Shown here: positions 1 to 8,037 of the stretch, piece after piece | How positions within the stretch are numbered: position 1 is the stretch's first letter | Layout: the number at the start of each line of letters is the position of its first letter | DNA from: Micromonospora sp. WMMD1120 | GTDB taxonomy: Bacteria > Actinomycetota > Actinomycetes > Mycobacteriales > Micromonosporaceae | Assembly (NCBI RefSeq): GCF_029626235.1 | Contig: NZ_JARUBO010000005.1 | Location: forward strand, 1,768,501-1,832,500 | Reading direction: 5' to 3' | Length of the DNA: 64,000 bases | The notes under the pieces: generated by a model | The model's input: only the letters and a program-made list of their open reading frames with translations | Told to the model about the DNA's origin: nothing | Databases searched by the model: none | Position numbers and translations under genes: made by a program

Positions 1-64
1 CCCGCGTCGAACGGTGATCCGCCCGGACACGCCCTGGTCGACTCCGCGCCAACCACAGACCTGA
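1..64 (+). CDS. 3' end of a secreted-protein gene paralogous to its downstream neighbour (partial)
   Basis: Only the last 20 codons are present, running off the left edge and ending at a TGA at 62-64. Read in this frame, the tail has the pattern V-x-R-P-x-T-P-W-S-x-x-R-x-P-x-T before the stop. The same pattern ends the next gene, which stops at 2765, so the two look like tandem paralogs sharing a C-terminal tail. Another frame stays open to position 90 but shows no such match. The body and function of this gene lie outside the window. Confidence 0.5.
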   Translation, partial: PRRTVIRPDTPWSTPRQPQT

Positions 65-221
65 CCATCCGGCTGACGCCACCGCGCTGATCGGCCGCCG
101 GAAACAGCCTGCTCGGCAACCTGCCAACCACGGCTCGGGCCCACCTGCAACAGCTCCACATGGGACTCTCGTGTCAGCAGGTGGCGCTCGATGCCTGCGA
201 TCCACAATGGGGGAGACACCA

Positions 222-2765
222 GTGCGGACACCTTTGCTCGCTCGTCGCCGAACAACGACTGTCGTCGCGGCATCTGCGCTCAGCTGCACGCTCGTGGTCG
301 GGCTCGCGGCCACGCCGGCCGCCGCGGCCCTGACGGCGCCGACCGACCTCATGACCGCGGGCCAGCCCTGCGCCACCGACGCGCCGGGGCCGTACCTGAG
401 CCCGGACAGGCTCAACGACGCCCGTGCCGTGGTGCTGAAGGGCGCCTTCACCGGCGCCGACGAGGGTGCCGAGCTGCAGGCCGACTTCCAGGTCTGGGAC
501 ATCACCGACCCGGGGCACCCGCAGCAGTGGCTCACCGGGGTGGGCGAGCGGAACAACGAGGTCTACATCCAGCTCGAGGACGACTCGCGGCAGCTCGACG
601 GCGTCACGTACGCCTGGCGGGTCCGCGTCCTCGACGGGGACACGGCGACACCGTGGAGCGGCACCTGCCACTTCACCCTCGACCGCACCGGCGGCCCGGC
701 GCCAACCGTCGACTCGCCGGAGTACCCCTCCGGAGGGTGGGACAGGCCGGGCGGCGCGATCGGTGTTCCCGGCGTCTTCACGCTGACCTCGGCGAGCCCG
801 GACACCGTCAGCTACCGCTACCAGTTCTACGCGAGCGAGATGAGCGAGCAGGCGCCGGCCGGCACCGTGGCCGCGAACGGGCTCGGCGGTCCGGCCACCG
901 TCGAGTGGACGCCCCAGTCGGCGGGTTACCACTCGGTGGAGGTCTACGCCATCGACCGGGCTGGAAACTACTCCGAGCGAAACATCTACGAGTACGTCGT
1001 CCGGGAGACCCGCCCGTCGATCTTCTCTGCCGCGTACCCGGACTGGGGCACGAACCTGGACTACAACGTCGGCGTGCCCGGCGCGTTCGAGCTGCGCTCC
1101 AACGTCGCCGACACGGCGTCGTTCGCCTGGCGGATCGACGGGGGCGGCCCGTCGGGGACGGTGCCGGCGGCGTCCGACGGAACGGCGACGGCGATGATCG
1201 CCCCCACCCGCGCCGGCCGACAGACCCTCTACGTCCACAGCGTCACCCGCGACGGCACGGCACACGCCCCCCGCGCCTACGAGTTCCTCGTCGACAACGG
1301 CCCCAGACTCACCGGTGACGTCGACAGGGGTGTCACGATCGGCTCGTCGCTCAACTTCCACCTCGCCCCCCGGGCACCTCAGGTGCAGGCCTACGTCTAC
1401 TGGGTGGAGTACCTGGGCCTGGAGCCCCGACCGATCGAGAAGATCACCATTCCGGCGCGGGCGGACGGCACCGCGGACTTCACCTGGACCGCCACCGAGA
1501 CCAGCGTCAACGGTCTGCGGGTGCAGAGCCGCAGTGCGGACGGCACGCTGTCCGAGCCGCGCTGGAACCCCATCTCGGTCGACGGGGCGGAACCGACGGT
1601 GGTCCGCAGCGGAGGCACCGACCTGGGCACACCGGCCACCTTCACGGCCCGTACCCGGATGGCCGGCGTCACCGAGTACGTGACGACGCTGAACCGCGAC
1701 GAGTCCACGAAGCAGGTCATCCGGCCGGCCGCCGACGGCAGCGCCACCTTCACCTACACGCCCACCAAGGCCGGCTACAACTACGTCACTGTCGTCGCCC
1801 GCAACGCCGCCGGCGTGCAGACCGAGGAGGGCGGCACCTACTGGACCGTGCTGGACGGACCCAGGATCACCTCGACCGACTTCCCGACGACCAGCAGCGG
1901 GCGGTTGGCCCCGGGCACCTTCACCTTCACGCCCCGCCTGGCGGGCACGACCGCGTACGAGTACACGGTCAACTTCGGCGCGTACACCAGGATCGCCGCG
2001 AAGGCCGACGGCACCGCGACGTTGACGTGGACCCCGCCGGAGGCCGGCTGGTACTACCTGACCGTTCGCAGCCTGACCGCCGGCGGCACCCGTTCCGCGA
2101 ACACCCAGTACAACTTCCTGGTGGAGTCGGCGACGGTCAGCTCCGTGGCACCGGCCGTGGTGCCACCGGGAGCGGTCCGGACGATCACCGTCAGCGGCAC
2201 CGGGTTGCACCCGAGGGACGGGGTCCAGGTGAACCCGGCCTCGGGAGACCCGCTGACGGCCACCGTCAAGACCGTCTCGTCGGACGGCACGTCCATGACC
2301 GTCGACGTGAACCTCGGCTCCGCGCCAGCCGGTCCGGCCAGCGTGACGCTGCGCCCGTACGGCGGCGGCGCGCCGGTGGTGCTGGCCGCCGCGTTCACGA
2401 TCAACCCGCCGCTGGCGCTCCGCGCGACGAAGGCTCCGGCCATCACCGGGGCGGCGGTCGTCGGCGGAACACTCACCGCGCAGCCGGGCGAGTGGACGCC
2501 TTCCGCCACCTCCTACCGCTACCAGTGGTCCGCCGACGGAGTCCCGATCAAGGGCGCCACCAAGGCCACGCTCCGGGTCGACGAGGGGTTGCTCTGGAAG
2601 AGGCTCACCGTGACGGTGACGGCCATCCGTACGGGCTACGCCGATGCCTCCGCTGTCTCGGCCGCCACGACGAAGGTCGGCCGAGGCAGCGAGGAGCGTC
2701 CGCCGCCCCGACCGGTCGTGCGTCCGGGCACACCCTGGTCGGACACCCGCCGCCCGACCACCTGA
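222..2765 (+). CDS. Large secreted protein with repeated Ig-like/TIG-like domains
   Basis: This 847-residue exported protein is probably cell-surface or extracellular. The GTG at 222 is chosen because GGGGGAG lies 6-7 bases upstream and because it places a clean signal peptide at the N-terminus: basic RTPLLARRR, a hydrophobic stretch, then an AxA-type site near residue 34. An ATG at 207 and a GTG at 171 are in frame but would extend the basic region. The body is a chain of beta-rich units of about 90-100 residues, many ending in a Y-x-x-x-V strand. A TIG-like unit (SGTGL, about residues 640-720) and an Ig-like unit with a YQWSADG motif follow near the C-terminus. No catalytic domain is visible. 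Adhesion or matrix binding is a guess. The last 20 residues match the preceding partial gene. Confidence 0.8.
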   Translation: MRTPLLARRRTTTVVAASALSCTLVVGLAATPAAAALTAPTDLMTAGQPCATDAPGPYLSPDRLNDARAVVLKGAFTGADEGAELQADFQVWDITDPGHPQQWLTGVGERNNEVYIQLEDDSRQLDGVTYAWRVRVLDGDTATPWSGTCHFTLDRTGGPAPTVDSPEYPSGGWDRPGGAIGVPGVFTLTSASPDTVSYRYQFYASEMSEQAPAGTVAANGLGGPATVEWTPQSAGYHSVEVYAIDRAGNYSERNIYEYVVRETRPSIFSAAYPDWGTNLDYNVGVPGAFELRSNVADTASFAWRIDGGGPSGTVPAASDGTATAMIAPTRAGRQTLYVHSVTRDGTAHAPRAYEFLVDNGPRLTGDVDRGVTIGSSLNFHLAPRAPQVQAYVYWVEYLGLEPRPIEKITIPARADGTADFTWTATETSVNGLRVQSRSADGTLSEPRWNPISVDGAEPTVVRSGGTDLGTPATFTARTRMAGVTEYVTTLNRDESTKQVIRPAADGSATFTYTPTKAGYNYVTVVARNAAGVQTEEGGTYWTVLDGPRITSTDFPTTSSGRLAPGTFTFTPRLAGTTAYEYTVNFGAYTRIAAKADGTATLTWTPPEAGWYYLTVRSLTAGGTRSANTQYNFLVESATVSSVAPAVVPPGAVRTITVSGTGLHPRDGVQVNPASGDPLTATVKTVSSDGTSMTVDVNLGSAPAGPASVTLRPYGGGAPVVLAAAFTINPPLALRATKAPAITGAAVVGGTLTAQPGEWTPSATSYRYQWSADGVPIKGATKATLRVDEGLLWKRLTVTVTAIRTGYADASAVSAATTKVGRGSEERPPPRPVVRPGTPWSDTRRPTT

Positions 2766-2925
2766 TCGGACGACCGGTGACCGGCCGCGCACGCCGACGG
2801 TGGGCGGCCGGTCACCGGGACGTCCGCGGTCCGGCGTGGTCGCGCGACCTGTCGTAACAGTCAGCCAGGGCACGGTGACCGAGGACACGGTGCACGGTGG
2901 GCTCGGACAGGGTGGAATCGGAGGC

Positions 2926-3549
2926 GTGAGCAGAACAGGCCCGGCGGCTGACGTGGCGGGGTCCGGTCTTCCGGCCCGCGACCCGGGCCCTTCCGGGGCC
3001 GGCACCGCCTCCTCGGCGGACGCGCCCGTCCGGGCGACGGCCGCCCACCGGCAGCGCTGGGCGGTCGAGACGATGACCGTCGCGCCGGACGACCAGGTGT
3101 TGGAGATCGGCTGCGGTCGGGGCGCCGCCGTCTCCCTGGTCGCCGACCGGCTCACCAGCGGACGGATCGTCGCCGTCGATCGCGCCGCGACCATGGTCCG
3201 GCTCGCCACCAGGCGCAACCTTCGCCACATCGGTGCCGGTCGAGCCGAGATCCGGTGTGCCGAGTTCGAGACGACCGACCTTCCCACCGCTCACTTCACC
3301 AGGATCTTCGCGGTGAACGTCAGCCTCTTCTGGTTGGGCGACGCGGCCCAACAGGTCGCACGCATCAGGAGCCTGCTGGCACCGGAGGGCCGGCTGTACG
3401 TGTTCGGTGAGCGGCCCACCGTCGCACACGCCACCGCGAACCTCACCGCCACCGAGCTCCTGCTGCGGACGCACGGGTTCACCACCACCAGGTTGAGCGC
3501 CACCCGTGGACAGGGACGGGTGCTCACCTGCGTCACCGGCACGCCGTAG
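2926..3549 (+). CDS. Class I SAM-dependent methyltransferase
   Basis: This is a small methyltransferase of about 207 residues with a Rossmann fold. Motif I reads VLEIGCGRGAA, followed by an acidic residue at the end of strand 2 (IVAVDRA) and a post-motif strand (RIFAVNVSLFW). The substrate cannot be told; the layout resembles the UbiE/Methyltransf_11 group. The start is uncertain: GTG at 2926 follows GGTGGA by 9 bases, but GTG codons at 2875 and 2890 are also in frame. The N-terminal 40 residues are low in complexity whichever start is used. It is convergent with the GH62 gene across a strong hairpin. Confidence 0.8.
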   Translation: MSRTGPAADVAGSGLPARDPGPSGAGTASSADAPVRATAAHRQRWAVETMTVAPDDQVLEIGCGRGAAVSLVADRLTSGRIVAVDRAATMVRLATRRNLRHIGAGRAEIRCAEFETTDLPTAHFTRIFAVNVSLFWLGDAAQQVARIRSLLAPEGRLYVFGERPTVAHATANLTATELLLRTHGFTTTRLSATRGQGRVLTCVTGTP

Positions 3550-3558
3550 ACATGACGA

Positions 3559-3589
3559 GGGCGGGCCCGGCGTGCTGCCGGGCCCGCCC
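3559..3589. terminator. Bidirectional hairpin terminator between convergent genes
   Basis: The 13-base arm GGGCGGGCCCGGC at 3559-3571 pairs perfectly with 3577-3589 around a five-base loop. It lies in the 57-base gap between the methyltransferase and GH62 stop codons. There is no U-tract, as is common in actinomycetes. Confidence 0.75.
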
Positions 3590-3606
3590 GTCTGGGTCAG
3601 GTTGGA

Positions 3607-5136
3607 TCAGCGTTGCAGGGTCAACAGACCCGGCCGGTACGGCAGCAGCCCGTATTCGACGCCGTCGGAGCTGGGCGAGCGACCCTGGTAGAGCAGTTGC
3701 AGGTTGCACGCGTTGACGGTCATCGTCTGGTCCGCGTTGGTCCGCAGCAGCTCACCGTGGCTGATGTCGTTGGTCCAGGTGGCGCCGCTGTTGGCCTTGC
3801 CGGCGAACGGGTTGCTCTCACTGGTGGCCTGCGGCGTCCAGGTGCCACCCAGGCTGGTCGCCGTGAACGACCGGAAGTAGCGGCCCTGCGAACCGATCGC
3901 CTCGACGATCATGAGGTACTTGTTCAGGCCCTGGAGCTTGTAGACCTGAACGGCCTCGAACAGGTTGTTGGTGGTGTCGGTCATGATCGTGGTGTAGTTC
4001 GAGCCGAAGCTGCCCGGGAAGTTCCCGATCGGCATGCTGGCCCGGTAGATCCGGCCGTTGTCACCGGCGAAGAACAGGTACATGTTCTGGTCGTCACCGA
4101 TCAACGCCTGGTCGATCGGGCCGGTGCCGGAGTTGGAGATGCTGCCGCTGAACAGCGTCTGCGGCGACGACCACCCGTTCGCGTTCGTCGGGTTGGTCGA
4201 CGTCCGGTACGAGAACGCCGGGCCGCCCCACTGGTACGCCAGCACCCAGATGTTGCGCGGCGCGAAGTAGAACAGCGACGGCGCGACGGTGCCCTGGTTC
4301 ATCGGGTTCTGCGTCGCCGACGCCATCTGCGAGTAGTTCGTGAACAGGCTGAAGTTCATCGAGCCCCACGAGCTGCCGAAGTCGTGCGTGGTGGCGTAGA
4401 CGAGCTGCTGGCCGTTGTACGGCGCGACGGTGAAGTCCTTCAGCGAGACCCAGCCCGACCTCGGCTGCGCCAGCGCCCCGGTCGACGACCAGCGGTACGT
4501 CGACGGCAGGTCGCAGGTGCCGGTCGGCGGCGGGGTGGTGGTGGGCGGCGTGCTCCCGTCGACGCGGACGAGCTGCCACTGCTGGTTGGCGCCGTTCCAG
4601 TCGTCGTACTGCACGATGTTGCCACCGTCGGCGGTCGAGGCGCCCTGCACCTCCATCACCCGGTTGCTGTTCCGGTTGATCAGCCGAACGTAACCACCGT
4701 CCGAGTCCGCCAACCGGAACTGCTGGTTGGTGCCGTTGTTGTCGGACCACTGCACGATCGCCGCCCCGTTGGCGGTCGCACGCTGGTAGACGTCGAGCAC
4801 CTTGCCGGACAGCCGCGACTTCAACCGGTAGTACCCACCACCGGAGTCGACGAACTGCCACTGCTGCTGGTTACCGTTGTTCCGGGTCCACTGCGTGATC
4901 CGGGCACCATCGTTGGTAGCCAGGTTGTACACGTCCAGCGCCTTGCCGCTGTTGCGGTTGACCAACACGTACCACGCGTTGGTGTCCACGGTCGCCGCTG
5001 CGGCGGGGGACGACACCACCACCGCGGCAGCGCCACCGACCATCAGGGCCGCCGCGCCGGCGGCGATGAGCCGGGGCAGCCACCAGCGCCGACGCACGGG
5101 CGGCGCAATCGATGGAGACCTATCTAGGGCAGACAT
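3607..5136 (-). CDS. Secreted GH62 alpha-L-arabinofuranosidase with N-terminal ricin-type CBM13
   Basis: This extracellular hemicellulase releases arabinose side chains from arabinoxylan. ATG at 5136 follows GGAGGAGG and starts a 509-residue protein. An Arg-rich N-region and a hydrophobic core lead to an A-A-A-A cleavage region near residue 47. Residues 52-190 form a ricin-B/CBM13 domain with three QQW/QQF repeats. A Pro/Thr linker follows (about 192-204). The rest matches GH62: CDLPSTYRW at its start, [34 protein letters not shown] and [11 protein letters not shown]. The order CBM13-GH62 is typical of actinomycetes. The 450-base upstream gap carries two LacI-type operator-like dyads, which suggests sugar-responsive repression. 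Confidence 0.93.
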   Translation of the reverse strand: MSALDRSPSIAPPVRRRWWLPRLIAAGAAALMVGGAAAVVVSSPAAAATVDTNAWYVLVNRNSGKALDVYNLATNDGARITQWTRNNGNQQQWQFVDSGGGYYRLKSRLSGKVLDVYQRATANGAAIVQWSDNNGTNQQFRLADSDGGYVRLINRNSNRVMEVQGASTADGGNIVQYDDWNGANQQWQLVRVDGSTPPTTTPPPTGTCDLPSTYRWSSTGALAQPRSGWVSLKDFTVAPYNGQQLVYATTHDFGSSWGSMNFSLFTNYSQMASATQNPMNQGTVAPSLFYFAPRNIWVLAYQWGGPAFSYRTSTNPTNANGWSSPQTLFSGSISNSGTGPIDQALIGDDQNMYLFFAGDNGRIYRASMPIGNFPGSFGSNYTTIMTDTTNNLFEAVQVYKLQGLNKYLMIVEAIGSQGRYFRSFTATSLGGTWTPQATSESNPFAGKANSGATWTNDISHGELLRTNADQTMTVNACNLQLLYQGRSPSSDGVEYGLLPYRPGLLTLQR

Positions 5137-5220
5137 GATCCTCCTCCAATGACCAAGAGCCGAACGGCCTGCCCGGGGCTGGGCCCACCGCGACGCGTGG
5201 CCGGGCCCAGGCGTCCCAGC

Positions 5221-5232
5221 GTTAGCGTTAAC
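5221..5232. promoter_or_regulatory. LacI-family operator-like dyad, proximal site
   Basis: GTTAGCGTTAAC matches its own reverse complement at 10 of 12 positions and has the central CG typical of LacI-family operators. It lies 85 bases upstream of the GH62 start, where it could overlap or sit just upstream of the promoter. Confidence 0.5.
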
Positions 5233-5327
5233 AAGACGCCTGTACAGCCCAGCGCACGCCTGAAACGAGATCGACGGAGCTGGCCTTGCCCGGAGAGCCA
5301 GCATGCCGTCGCCCTTAGGCATCGACT

Positions 5328-5339
5328 GTGAGCGATAAC
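5328..5339. promoter_or_regulatory. LacI-family operator-like dyad, distal site
   Basis: GTGAGCGATAAC has the same layout as the proximal site (GT-A-CG-TAAC core, 8 of 12 self-complementary) and resembles the E. coli lac operator half-sites. Its centre is about 107 bp from the proximal site, close to ten helical turns. It lies in an unusually AT-rich patch between GH62 and the ltrA-like gene. Confidence 0.4.
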
Positions 5340-5589
5340 ATGTCGTTCGTCAAGACGTAATGTGCTGGGAACATCGATGACTGCCACAGTGTCACCCCCG
5401 ACGTGATCGCGTGGTGCCGAGCACCCGCAGGCCACCGCCCCGCTCGGCCAGCGGGTAACTCCCGGCGCCCTCGCTCGTTGATCACCGTGTGCGACAAGCC
5501 CTCGGCGTTGCGGGTCACGGCGTCGCCTCGGGATCGACACGACCCGACGTGGCAGCGTCAGCAGAGGGCGCGGCGGAGCCGGCGGGCCG

Positions 5590-6744
5590 ATGACCGGCAC
5601 GGACCCGGCCGGGCTGCGACGTAACCCCAGGTCGTCAAATCGGGCGACGCTCCTGGAACTGTTCTTCGACGTCTTCTACGTCGCCATGTTCGCGCAGCTC
5701 TCCATGCAGTTCGCCAAAGATCCCAGCGGGGGCGGGCTGGGACAGACCCTCATCCTGCTGCTGGCCGGCTGGTGGACCTGGTCGACGACGGTGAACGCCA
5801 CCGAGTTCTACGACCCCCAGCTCCGGGTGGTCCAGGCGGTGGTCGCCGGCACGGTGTTCGGCGTGGCCCTGATGGCGGTCGCCGTACCGGCCGCCTACGG
5901 CGGGCGCGGGCTGCTCTTCGCCGGCGCGTACGTCGGCATCCATCTGCTCCGGGGAATCCTGCTGATCGTCGCGCTACGCCCACGCCGTGCGCACGCCCGG
6001 GAGGAGCGCGTCCTCTTCTGGTTCGTCCTCTCCGGGACCCTGTGGCTCGCCGGCGGGTTCGCTGGCCCGGCGTGGCGCACCGGCCTGTGGGCCGGCGCGC
6101 TGGCTGTCGACTACCTGGCCGCCGGACTGCGCTACCCGACGCCTCGACGGGGCCGGCTACCCATCACACGGTTGAGCACGCACTTCGGCGAGCGCTACCA
6201 GCAGATCGCCATTCTCGCCCTCGGCGAGCTGGCGCTGATGTCCACGTTGATATTCAGCCGCGCGAGCTACACCCCGGCCCGTGCCGTCGCGTTCCTCACC
6301 GCAGTCGTCACGGCGCTGCTGTTCTGGCACATCTACGTGTTACAGAGCAACAAGCTGGTCGACCGGTCGGCGCACCTGCGTCCGCACGCCTCGATCTTGT
6401 TGGCCCCGTACGTCTACGCCTCCGTCATCACCGGCATCATCGCCACGTCCGGCGGTGTGGACCTCGTCCTCCACGACCCGCAGGGAACCACACCGGCGAG
6501 TTGGGTCGCTCTCCTCACCGTGGGACCGGTCCTGTACGTGCTCGGCCGGATGAGCTCGGAGTACGTGCTCCTCGGCCAACTCCCGCCCATCCGCGTAGCC
6601 TGGCTGGCGCTGCTGCTCGCCTCGACGCCGCTGCTGACCATGCTGGCCCCGTGGCTCGTCATGATCGTGAGCGCGGTCGTCCTGGTCGGCATCACGATCA
6701 CCGACGTGCGGCGTCTCCGACGCGCCGCCCTCGCCTCTGATTAA
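5590..6744 (+). CDS. LtrA-family (low temperature requirement A) membrane protein
   Basis: This 384-residue integral membrane protein shows the LtrA signature at its N-terminus: LLELFFDVFYVAMFAQLS, followed by about ten hydrophobic helices. A central HFGERYQQIAILALGE segment is also typical of the family. The name comes from a Listeria mutant that failed to grow in the cold, and the molecular activity remains unknown. ATG at 5590 follows a GGAG in a good but somewhat distant position. It is divergent from the GH62 gene and shares its upstream region, but there is no sign of joint function. Confidence 0.85.
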   Translation: MTGTDPAGLRRNPRSSNRATLLELFFDVFYVAMFAQLSMQFAKDPSGGGLGQTLILLLAGWWTWSTTVNATEFYDPQLRVVQAVVAGTVFGVALMAVAVPAAYGGRGLLFAGAYVGIHLLRGILLIVALRPRRAHAREERVLFWFVLSGTLWLAGGFAGPAWRTGLWAGALAVDYLAAGLRYPTPRRGRLPITRLSTHFGERYQQIAILALGELALMSTLIFSRASYTPARAVAFLTAVVTALLFWHIYVLQSNKLVDRSAHLRPHASILLAPYVYASVITGIIATSGGVDLVLHDPQGTTPASWVALLTVGPVLYVLGRMSSEYVLLGQLPPIRVAWLALLLASTPLLTMLAPWLVMIVSAVVLVGITITDVRRLRRAALASD

Positions 6745-6865
6745 CCTGGGTCGGCCGCTCCGAACCGCCCTTCCGCGCGCCCCTTCGCCCGTACCGTCAA
6801 GGACAGGTCCGGCGCGACGGAGGGCGACCTCCGGTGACCGGCGCGACCGGGCACGGACGGAGGCG

Positions 6866-7179
6866 ATGTTCGGTGTCAGGTCGGGCCGCGTCGACAGGCT
6901 CGGTGACGCTTTCGTCGCCGGCGGGCGCGCCAGGGTCATCTACTGCCCACCCGGGGTGTACTCCATCCGCAACGCCGGCACTACTCGGTGACCATCCGGG
7001 GCAACCTGATCCGGGACAGCGGTTCCGGCACCCAGACCCAGGGAATCTGGATCACCGACCGGGGCAGCTGTCTGAACTGCCGAGTGGTCGAGAACGACCT
7101 GGACGGCAACGACGAACCCGTCCGCACCGACACACCGGCGGTGGGCGGCCACTGGAGCGGCAACCACGGCAGGCCGTGA
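6866..7179 (+). pseudogene. Remnant of a right-handed beta-helix (pectate-lyase-like) protein
   Basis: Two overlapping pieces of coding sequence lie in different frames. The first (from ATG 6866) ends VIYCPPGVYSIRNAG and meets a stop at 6989-6991. The second picks up at about 6979 as HYSVTIRGNLIRDSG and continues with GIWITD and VVENDLDGN to a stop at 7177-7179. Phrases such as PPGxYxI and VTIRGNxIRDSG are typical of pectate-lyase-3/beta-helix repeats. Most of such a protein is missing, and a frameshift or small deletion near 6978 splits what remains. It is probably a decayed extracellular polysaccharide-degrading gene. Confidence 0.5.
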
Positions 7180-7191
7180 GACCGAGCCGGC

Positions 7192-7440
7192 TCACCGCCG
7201 CCTGCGGGCAGCGGCGGGAGGAGGGGAGAGCACACGGAGGCCGGAGGGCTGGACGAACAGTTCCCGCCGGGCCGCCGCCTCGCCCCGGGCGTCCAGCTCG
7301 TACCCCTCGATCCAGGCCCATCCGTCGTACGTGACGCGGTCCGTCAGAACGCGGATCAGGCGCAGGCGGAACGGCCGGCAGAACTGGACGCTCGCCGCTC
7401 GGGTGACGAGCAGGAGGTCACCACTGGCGAATGGGAGCAC
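7192..7440 (-). CDS. Small conserved-type protein, partner of the upstream 56-residue gene
   Basis: About 82 residues starting at GTG 7440 as MLPFASGDLLLVTRAASV. The centre (LRLIRVLTDRVTYDGWAWIEGYELDARGEA) has alternating hydrophobic residues that suggest a small beta-barrel; the C-terminus is Arg/Pro-rich. The start overlaps the end of the preceding small gene by 23 bases, which implies translational coupling. From memory, similar small proteins occur beside GntR regulators in Micromonosporaceae. No function is known to me. In-frame starts up to 7524 would give a poor N-terminus inside the upstream gene. Confidence 0.55.
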   Translation of the reverse strand: MLPFASGDLLLVTRAASVQFCRPFRLRLIRVLTDRVTYDGWAWIEGYELDARGEAAARRELFVQPSGLRVLSPPPAAARRRR

Positions 7441-7588
7441 GCGCCACCGCCCGCCGCCAGGCCAGGATCCGCGCTCGGGCCACTGCGGCCCTCGGACACC
7501 AGCCGTCCGGATGGCAGCGGACACACCTCTGCACGCGGTGGTAGTCGACCACCGTCCAGGACAGCTCGACGACGAACGGAATCTTCAC
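7418..7588 (-). CDS. Tiny Cys-containing protein upstream of the 82-residue gene
   Basis: This 56-residue product starts at GTG 7588 with a perfect AGGAGG (7594-7599) five bases upstream, the clearest ribosome site in this area. It begins MKIPFVVELSWTVVDYHRV, then has a C-x2-C-H-x5-C cluster (RCVRCHPDGWC), and ends ILAWRRAVARAPIRQW. The cysteines and histidine may bind zinc. It is the first gene of a two-gene unit divergent from the GntR regulator, which probably controls it. I do not recognise a family with a known function. Confidence 0.6.
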   Translation of the reverse strand: MKIPFVVELSWTVVDYHRVQRCVRCHPDGWCPRAAVARARILAWRRAVARAPIRQW

Positions 7589-7620
7589 GAGCGCCTCCTA
7601 GCTGGGCAAAGGTCTGACCT

Positions 7621-7680
7621 GGAATATAGTCCAACTCGTACAGTATGTATAGCAGGTACTATAAGTTTCATACGTGTAGT
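7621..7680. promoter_or_regulatory. AT-rich divergent promoter/operator island
   Basis: This 60-base stretch is far richer in A/T than anything nearby and lies between the tiny genes (leftward) and the GntR gene (rightward). It contains overlapping TATAGT, GTACAGTATGTAT, TACTATAAG and CATACGTG elements that could serve as -10 hexamers and GntR half-sites. The 12-mer CTATAAGTTTCA at 7659-7670 recurs exactly at 17246-17257, upstream of another HTH gene. Confidence 0.55.
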
Positions 7681-7727
7681 CAGTACCCAACGCCCGGCCC
7701 GTATTGAGCGTCCATAAAGTGTCGATC

Positions 7728-7961
7728 ATGGTTGACGAGATGAGCCCGGTAGCGCTCTACATCCAGGTCGCGGATCTCCTCACCAAGAAGATCGAGTCCG
7801 GGAAGCTCAAGCCTCGTCAGCCGCTGCCATCCGAGGCCCATCTCCAGCAGGAGTACGGCGTAGCTCGCGGCACGGTGCGAGCCGCCATCCGCCTACTGCG
7901 GGAGCGGGGTCTCGTGGTGACCCTCCCGGCCCGCGGCACGTTCGTCGCCGACAAGCCCTGA
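7728..7961 (+). CDS. Small GntR-family winged-helix regulator without effector domain
   Basis: The product of 77 residues (from ATG 7728; GTG 7719 and TTG 7704 are possible) is essentially only a GntR DNA-binding domain: LYIQVADLLTKKIESGKL, PLPSEAHLQQEYGVARGTVRAAI, then the wing LVVTLPARGTFVA. Ordinary GntR proteins carry a further 120-170 residues for ligand binding and dimerisation, and none follow here. No Shine-Dalgarno sequence is evident, so the transcript may be nearly leaderless. Divergence from the two tiny genes suggests it represses them and itself. Confidence 0.85.
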   Translation: MVDEMSPVALYIQVADLLTKKIESGKLKPRQPLPSEAHLQQEYGVARGTVRAAIRLLRERGLVVTLPARGTFVADKP

Positions 7962-8037
7962 CCTGAGCGGTGTCGCTTCCTGCCGGAGGCGTCGATCCTG
8001 GTGCGGGAACGACGGCTACCGTGCGGCTGCCGGTCGC

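Noticed and set aside
1..90. Alternative frame at the left edge ending DLTIRLTPPR
   Set aside because: The frame ending at 64 matches the tail of the next gene over 20 codons, which is much stronger evidence.
174..3287. Open minus-strand frame of over 1000 codons opposite the Ig-like gene
   Set aside because: It lacks any recognisable domain, is Arg/Gly-rich throughout, and is the usual antisense shadow of GC-rich coding DNA. The plus strand has a signal peptide and ribosome site.
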